From Spirochaeta sp. UBA2779 (GTDB lineage Bacteria; Spirochaetota; Spirochaetia; DSM-2461), in NCBI GenBank assembly GCA_002352375.1, contig DEIH01000022.1, forward strand, positions 292-15,566: 15,275 bases of DNA, given 5' to 3'. Made by a program: the position numbers and the translations under genes. Below the pieces are notes generated by a model. The model was not told where the DNA came from, made no database searches, and saw only the letters and a list, made by a program, of their open reading frames with translations. Shown here piece after piece: positions 13,839 through 15,275 of the stretch (position 1 is its first letter; each line of letters opens with the position of its first letter).

Positions 13839-15275
13839 ATGGCAAGTACAATTCTTGAAATGCGCCGGATTACCAAAGAGTTCTCCGGGGTTAAAGCACT
13901 GGACAGTGTCGATCTTACCGTTGTTGATGATGAAATTCACGCTCTGGTGGGGGAAAATGGTGCGGGAAAATCCACGCTGATGAATGTCCTCTCCGGTGTT
14001 TATCCCCATGGAACTTATGAGGGTGGTATTTTTCTTGAAGGCAGAGAGTGCTTTTTTCGGGATATAAACGACTCAGAGCGCCTGGGTATCGTTATTATCC
14101 ACCAGGAACTTGCACTGATACCTTTTCTTTCCATCGCAGAGAATATTTTCCTCGGGAACGAGCAGTCAACAAAAGGCATTATTGACTGGAATAAAACCGT
14201 CAGTCAGGCTGGTGAGTTGCTGAAGAAGGTAGGTCTGGATGAGAATCCGAATACCCTCATCGGTGATATCGGTGTAGGCAAACAGCAGCTTGTGGAGATT
14301 GCTAAAGCACTTTCAAAAGATGTTAAGCTTCTTATTCTGGATGAACCTACGGCGGCTTTGAATGATGAAGAATCGGATAAACTTCTGGATCTTCTGATTG
14401 ACCTCAAAGACCAGGGTGTTACGTCTATTCTCATAAGTCACAAGTTGAACGAAGTAGAGAAGATTTCCGATCAGATTACAATTATCCGTGACGGTAAGGT
14501 GATTGAAACCCTGGTTAAGGGCAAATCTGATTTCCATGAAGACCGAATCATCCAAAGTATGGTGGGACGGGAAATTACAGACCGCTGGCCTGAAAGACAA
14601 CACAAGATAGGCGATGAGATTTTCAGAGTTGAAGACTGGACGGTATACCACCCTCAGAATGAACACCGGAAAGTGATTAATAAAGCCAACTTCGACATAC
14701 GTAAGGGTGAAGTTGTGGGATTTGCCGGATTGATGGGTGCCGGACGTACCGAAATCGCCATGAGCTTGTTTGGCAGATCTTACGGACAGAAGCATTCAGG
14801 ACAAGTATTCAAGGACGGCAAAGAGGTTCATCTTCATTCTGTCAGCCAGGCCGTTGATAACGGTGTGGCCTACGTTAGTGAAGACCGGAAAAACTACGGC
14901 CTGGTGCTCATTCAGGATATCAAAAGCAACATTACTCTTGCGAACCTGAAAAAGGTTTCCAATAGTGGTGTTATCAATCCCAATGAGGAAATACTCCAGG
15001 CTGAAAACTACAGAAAGCGTCTTTCAGTTCGATGCAGGGGACTGCAGCAGACCGTCCAGACTCTTTCCGGCGGAAACCAGCAGAAAGTGGTCTTAAGCAA
15101 GTGGCTGATGTCGGAACCTGATGTTCTGATACTGGATGAACCCACCCGGGGAATCGATGTGGGTGCAAAGTATGAGATTTACACCATTATCAACAAGCTG
15201 GCTCTGGAGGGCAAAGCCGTATTGATGATCAGTTCAGAAATGCCCGAACTTCTGGGTATGTGCGACCGGATATAT
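13839..15275 (+). CDS. gguA: GguA-type multiple-sugar ABC transporter ATP-binding protein (3' end outside window)
   Basis: The frame is open from the ATG at 13839 to the window end, giving 479 residues with perhaps 25-35 missing. Two fused ABC ATPase domains are seen. The first has Walker A GENGAGKST, Q-loop IHQEL, a degenerate signature IGVGKQQ, Walker B LLILDEPTAAL and H-loop LISHKLNE. The second has degenerate GLMGAGRTE, signature LSGGNQQK and Walker B VLILDEPTRGIDVGAK. The insert PHGTYEGGIFLEG and the motif SMVGREITDRWPER are typical of GguA/XylG, the usual partner of ChvE, which supports the call. GAGGAG (13821-13826) and AGGG (13831-13834) lie upstream, though neither has ideal spacing. 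A GguB-type permease should follow beyond the window. Confidence 0.92.
   Translation, partial: MASTILEMRRITKEFSGVKALDSVDLTVVDDEIHALVGENGAGKSTLMNVLSGVYPHGTYEGGIFLEGRECFFRDINDSERLGIVIIHQELALIPFLSIAENIFLGNEQSTKGIIDWNKTVSQAGELLKKVGLDENPNTLIGDIGVGKQQLVEIAKALSKDVKLLILDEPTAALNDEESDKLLDLLIDLKDQGVTSILISHKLNEVEKISDQITIIRDGKVIETLVKGKSDFHEDRIIQSMVGREITDRWPERQHKIGDEIFRVEDWTVYHPQNEHRKVINKANFDIRKGEVVGFAGLMGAGRTEIAMSLFGRSYGQKHSGQVFKDGKEVHLHSVSQAVDNGVAYVSEDRKNYGLVLIQDIKSNITLANLKKVSNSGVINPNEEILQAENYRKRLSVRCRGLQQTVQTLSGGNQQKVVLSKWLMSEPDVLILDEPTRGIDVGAKYEIYTIINKLALEGKAVLMISSEMPELLGMCDRIY

Noticed and set aside
14313..14795. 160-codon open frame on the minus strand inside the gguA gene
   Set aside because: It lies wholly within a well-supported ATPase gene and its translation shows no family features.
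3378..15275. Three double ATPases as products of a recent tandem duplication
   Set aside because: Their signature motifs and linker regions differ clearly (LSIAMQQ, LGYAERQ, IGVGKQQ), so they are distinct old paralogues.
1..15275. Search for mobile elements, CRISPR arrays, tRNA or rRNA
   Set aside because: No transposase, regularly spaced repeats, cloverleaf or rRNA sequence was seen on either strand.

Overview
The window reads as chromosomal DNA of a bacterium with two membranes and moderate GC, most likely a member of the Spirochaetaceae. That placement is inferred from the style of the genes and is not proven. The supporting signs are several CUT2-type sugar ABC transporters with RbsA/GguA-like double ATPases, a YesM/YesN-type two-component pair, one lipoprotein and one secreted binding protein, a permissive lipobox (FVGC), and strong AAAGGAG ribosome binding sites. 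I see no tRNA, rRNA, CRISPR array, insertion sequence or other mobile element.

Left part (1-2192, plus strand): the C-terminal end of a glycyl-radical-enzyme activating protein (radical SAM family), a small SGNH/GDSL hydrolase close behind it, then a stand-alone membrane fatty acid desaturase with three complete histidine boxes.

Operon A (2308-8659, plus strand): a lipoprotein substrate-binding protein, a hairpin, an RbsA-type ATPase, an RbsC-type permease, a uroporphyrinogen-decarboxylase/MtaA-like enzyme, and a YesN-type AraC response regulator. The five genes from ATPase to regulator are packed with short gaps or overlaps. This looks like a complete CUT2 importer combined with an enzyme that may process its substrate and with its own regulator.

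Operon B (12399-8630, minus strand): a DeoR-type repressor, a second double ATPase with no permease or binding protein beside it, and a YesM-type sensor kinase. The kinase is the probable partner of the response regulator in operon A. The two genes converge tail to tail and overlap by 30 bases with no terminator between them, so the two-component system is split between two operons.

Operon C (12622 to the end, plus strand): a close ChvE-type multiple-sugar-binding protein and the start of a GguA-type ATPase cut by the window edge; a GguB-type permease would be expected next. Operons B and C diverge from a 222-base control region that holds two recognisable promoters and three separate inverted repeats.

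The overall picture is a sugar-acquisition and regulation island: two CUT2 importers (one complete here, one running off the end), a third unpaired ATPase cotranscribed with two regulators, and a split two-component system that could let operons A and B influence each other through both signalling and overlapping 3' ends.
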